Shown here piece by piece: positions 62,737-64,000 of a DNA stretch of 64,000 nt. The notes below the pieces were generated by a model that searched no databases, had not been told where the DNA came from, and saw nothing but the letters and a program-made list of their open reading frames with translations. The number at the start of each line of letters is the position of its first letter. Within the stretch, counting starts at the first letter, position 1. The position numbers and the translations under genes were made by a program. The DNA comes from Didemnitutus sp047777955 (lineage in GTDB: Bacteria > Verrucomicrobiota > Verrucomicrobiia > Opitutales > Opitutaceae), in NCBI RefSeq assembly GCF_047777955.1, contig NZ_CP180537.1:1302001-1366000 (forward strand), given 5' to 3'.

Positions 62737-62760
62737 CTTTCGCCCGAAACAGCGACCCAC

Positions 62761-62964
62761 ATGGCCAATCCGTTCCGCAGTGCCCGTATTTTCTTCAGCG
62801 AGCTCGTCGCTGAATTGCAGAAGGCCAGCTGGCCGACTCGCGAAGAGCTGAAGGACTCGACGATCGTCGTGATCGTCGCGTGCGTGCTCCTCGGCCTGTT
62901 CACCAGCATCAGCGACTTCGCCCTCTACCAAGTCGTCGACCTGTTCACCCGCTGGGTGAGCTGA
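62761..62964 (+). CDS. secE: Preprotein translocase subunit SecE
   Basis: 67 residues from ATG 62761; the frame continues upstream but overlaps tRNA-Trp. The amphipathic region FFSELVAELQKASWPTREEL and one membrane helix (STIVVIVACVLLGLFTSISDFALYQV) are the SecE signature. It stabilises SecY in the translocon. The nusG gene follows 18 bases downstream. Confidence 0.96.
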   Translation: MANPFRSARIFFSELVAELQKASWPTREELKDSTIVVIVACVLLGLFTSISDFALYQVVDLFTRWVS

Positions 62965-62982
62965 TCGCCGCGCCGTTCTTCC

Positions 62983-63558
62983 ATGTCCCAGACTTCAACG
63001 CCCACCGGCGCCCAGTGGTTCGCGGTTCACACCCTCTCCGGCCAGGAGCAGAAGGTGAAAACCTACATCGAGAAGTTCAAGAAGGCCGAGGAACTCGACG
63101 ACTTCGTCCATGAGGTCCTCCTGCCCACGGAAGTCGTCTCCGAGGTGAAGGGCGGCAAGAAGTCCGTGAAGACGCGCAAGCTCTACCCGGGCTACGTCTT
63201 CGTGAACATGAAGCTCTACGAAGAGGGCAAGGTCATCATCAAGCCCTTCTACTTCGTGAAGGACGCGGCCGGCGTCATCGGCTTCGTCGGTGGCGAGCAT
63301 CCCGCCCCGCTGCGCCAGACCGAGATCGACGAGATCAAGGCCCGCGTCGAGGCCGCCACCGGCAAGGAAATCCCGAAGGTCTCCTTCGAGGTCGGCGAGG
63401 AAGTGAAGATCACCGACGGTGCCTTCGCCAACCTCACCGGCCGGGTCGACGAGATCGATCCCGCGCGCGGCAAGCTCAAGGTTTCCGTTTCCATTTTCGG
63501 ACGGTTTACGCCCGTCGAACTCGAATACTGGCAGGTCCAGCGCGCCTCTGAAAGCTGA
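62983..63558 (+). CDS. nusG: Transcription termination/antitermination protein NusG
   Basis: 191 residues. The NGN domain has GAQWFAVHTLSGQEQKVKTYIEKF and KLYPGYVFVNMKLYEEGKVI, then the KOW domain VGEEVKITDGAFANLTGRVDEID. It couples RNA polymerase to Rho or ribosomes. It is placed, as in most bacteria, between secE and rplK. Confidence 0.97.
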   Translation: MSQTSTPTGAQWFAVHTLSGQEQKVKTYIEKFKKAEELDDFVHEVLLPTEVVSEVKGGKKSVKTRKLYPGYVFVNMKLYEEGKVIIKPFYFVKDAAGVIGFVGGEHPAPLRQTEIDEIKARVEAATGKEIPKVSFEVGEEVKITDGAFANLTGRVDEIDPARGKLKVSVSIFGRFTPVELEYWQVQRASES

Positions 63559-63602
63559 TCCGCCGCCCACCATAAACCCGCCACTACTCAGCATCCCTTA
63601 AC

Positions 63603-64000
63603 ATGGCCAAAAAGATCCAAGGCTACGTTCGTCTCCAGCTCCCCGCTGGCGCTGCCAACCCGGCTCCGCCGGTCGGCCCCGCGCTCGGCGCCCAGGGCGT
63701 CAACATCATGGCGTTCTGCAAGGAGTTTAACGCCAAAACCAAGGACCAGAACGGCATGATCATCCCCGTGGTGATCACCGTCTTCTCGGACAAGTCCTTC
63801 ACGTTCATCTGCAAGTCGCCGCCGGCTTCCGTCCTCCTCAAGAAGGCCGCGGGCATCGCGTCCGGCTCGGCCAAGCCCAACCAGGACAAGGTCGGCAAGG
63901 TCACGAAGAAGCAGATCCTCGAGATCATCAAAATCAAGAAGGCCGACCTCAACGCCGGTTCTGACGAGGCCGCGATCCGCATGATCGCCGGCACCGCGAA
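63603..64000 (+). CDS. rplK: 50S ribosomal protein L11 (3' truncated by window)
   Basis: ATG 63603 follows TTAAC. The frame runs to the window end: MAKKIQGYVRLQLPAGAANPAPPVGPALGAQGVNIMAFCKEFNAKT, then FTFICKSPPASVLLKKAAGI, the L11 motif that contacts 23S rRNA and stringent factors. About 132 codons are visible of an expected 140 or so; the tail lies outside the window. Confidence 0.97.
   Translation, partial: MAKKIQGYVRLQLPAGAANPAPPVGPALGAQGVNIMAFCKEFNAKTKDQNGMIIPVVITVFSDKSFTFICKSPPASVLLKKAAGIASGSAKPNQDKVGKVTKKQILEIIKIKKADLNAGSDEAAIRMIAGTA

Overview
The window is chromosomal DNA of a very GC-rich bacterium. Individual 60-base rows reach above 80% GC, and many genes start without a clear Shine-Dalgarno sequence. 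The gene set (dihydroorotate-dehydrogenase-like protein, SF0329-family protein, ADOP permease with a PadR regulator, two sensor kinases with periplasmic-binding domains, pectin-related secreted enzymes, and the order tRNA-Thr, tuf, tRNA-Trp, secE, nusG, rplK) fits the Verrucomicrobiota, most likely an Opitutaceae relative. That placement is inference from gene content; no rRNA or marker comparison was possible.

Bases 1 to about 3060 are the end of an integrated mobile element: the C-terminus of a large helicase/methylase-type protein, a small winged-helix protein and a 739-residue large serine recombinase. These are followed by a perfect 16-bp inverted repeat and a tRNA-Gln whose 3' end faces the element. 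Composition is visibly less GC-rich here. From 3.3 kb onward the DNA is core-like: a YdcF-type membrane protein, a secreted esterase, HflX and a dihydroorotate-dehydrogenase-like protein. Next comes a compact vitamin B5/CoA operon (panB, panC, coaBC, coaX, panD), then clpB, a GH53 galactanase, a hybrid histidine kinase, a YqhD-type dehydrogenase, a CLC transporter, a YchJ-like protein, phosphatidylserine decarboxylase, an amidase, tRNA-Leu and an Fsr-type MFS transporter.

From 26 to 44 kb there are a PL22-like oligogalacturonate lyase, a second hybrid kinase of the same architecture, an orphan recombinase-N-terminus-like small protein behind a terminator-ended leader, and an SF0329 protein. 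These are followed by a D-amino-acid enzyme pair, glyoxalase, MsrA, a GT2 fusion, an S9 peptidase, a PD-(D/E)XK-like protein, an Hsp33-like protein, PnuC with a nicotinamide riboside kinase, a hydrolase with a Cys nucleophile, and an ADOP permease with PadR and two matching palindromes. From 44 to 61 kb lie malic enzyme, TcdA, a TonB-domain protein, TatD, SufE, a large membrane protein of lower GC, an M48/PLDc_N/LemA cluster, a GAF hybrid kinase and a TPR-ExbB-ExbD operon. The last 3 kb are translation and transcription genes.

A technical feature dominates interpretation. At least twelve single-base indels break otherwise complete genes, nearly all as the loss of one G or C in a short G/C run. 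Restoring one base each time gives an intact family member and a length divisible by three. They look like homopolymer errors in the sequence rather than decay. The same reasoning makes the in-frame coaBC-coaX fusion suspect, because one extra C in the CCCC run at 10758-10761 would create a stop between the two genes. I found no CRISPR array, rRNA or insertion sequence.
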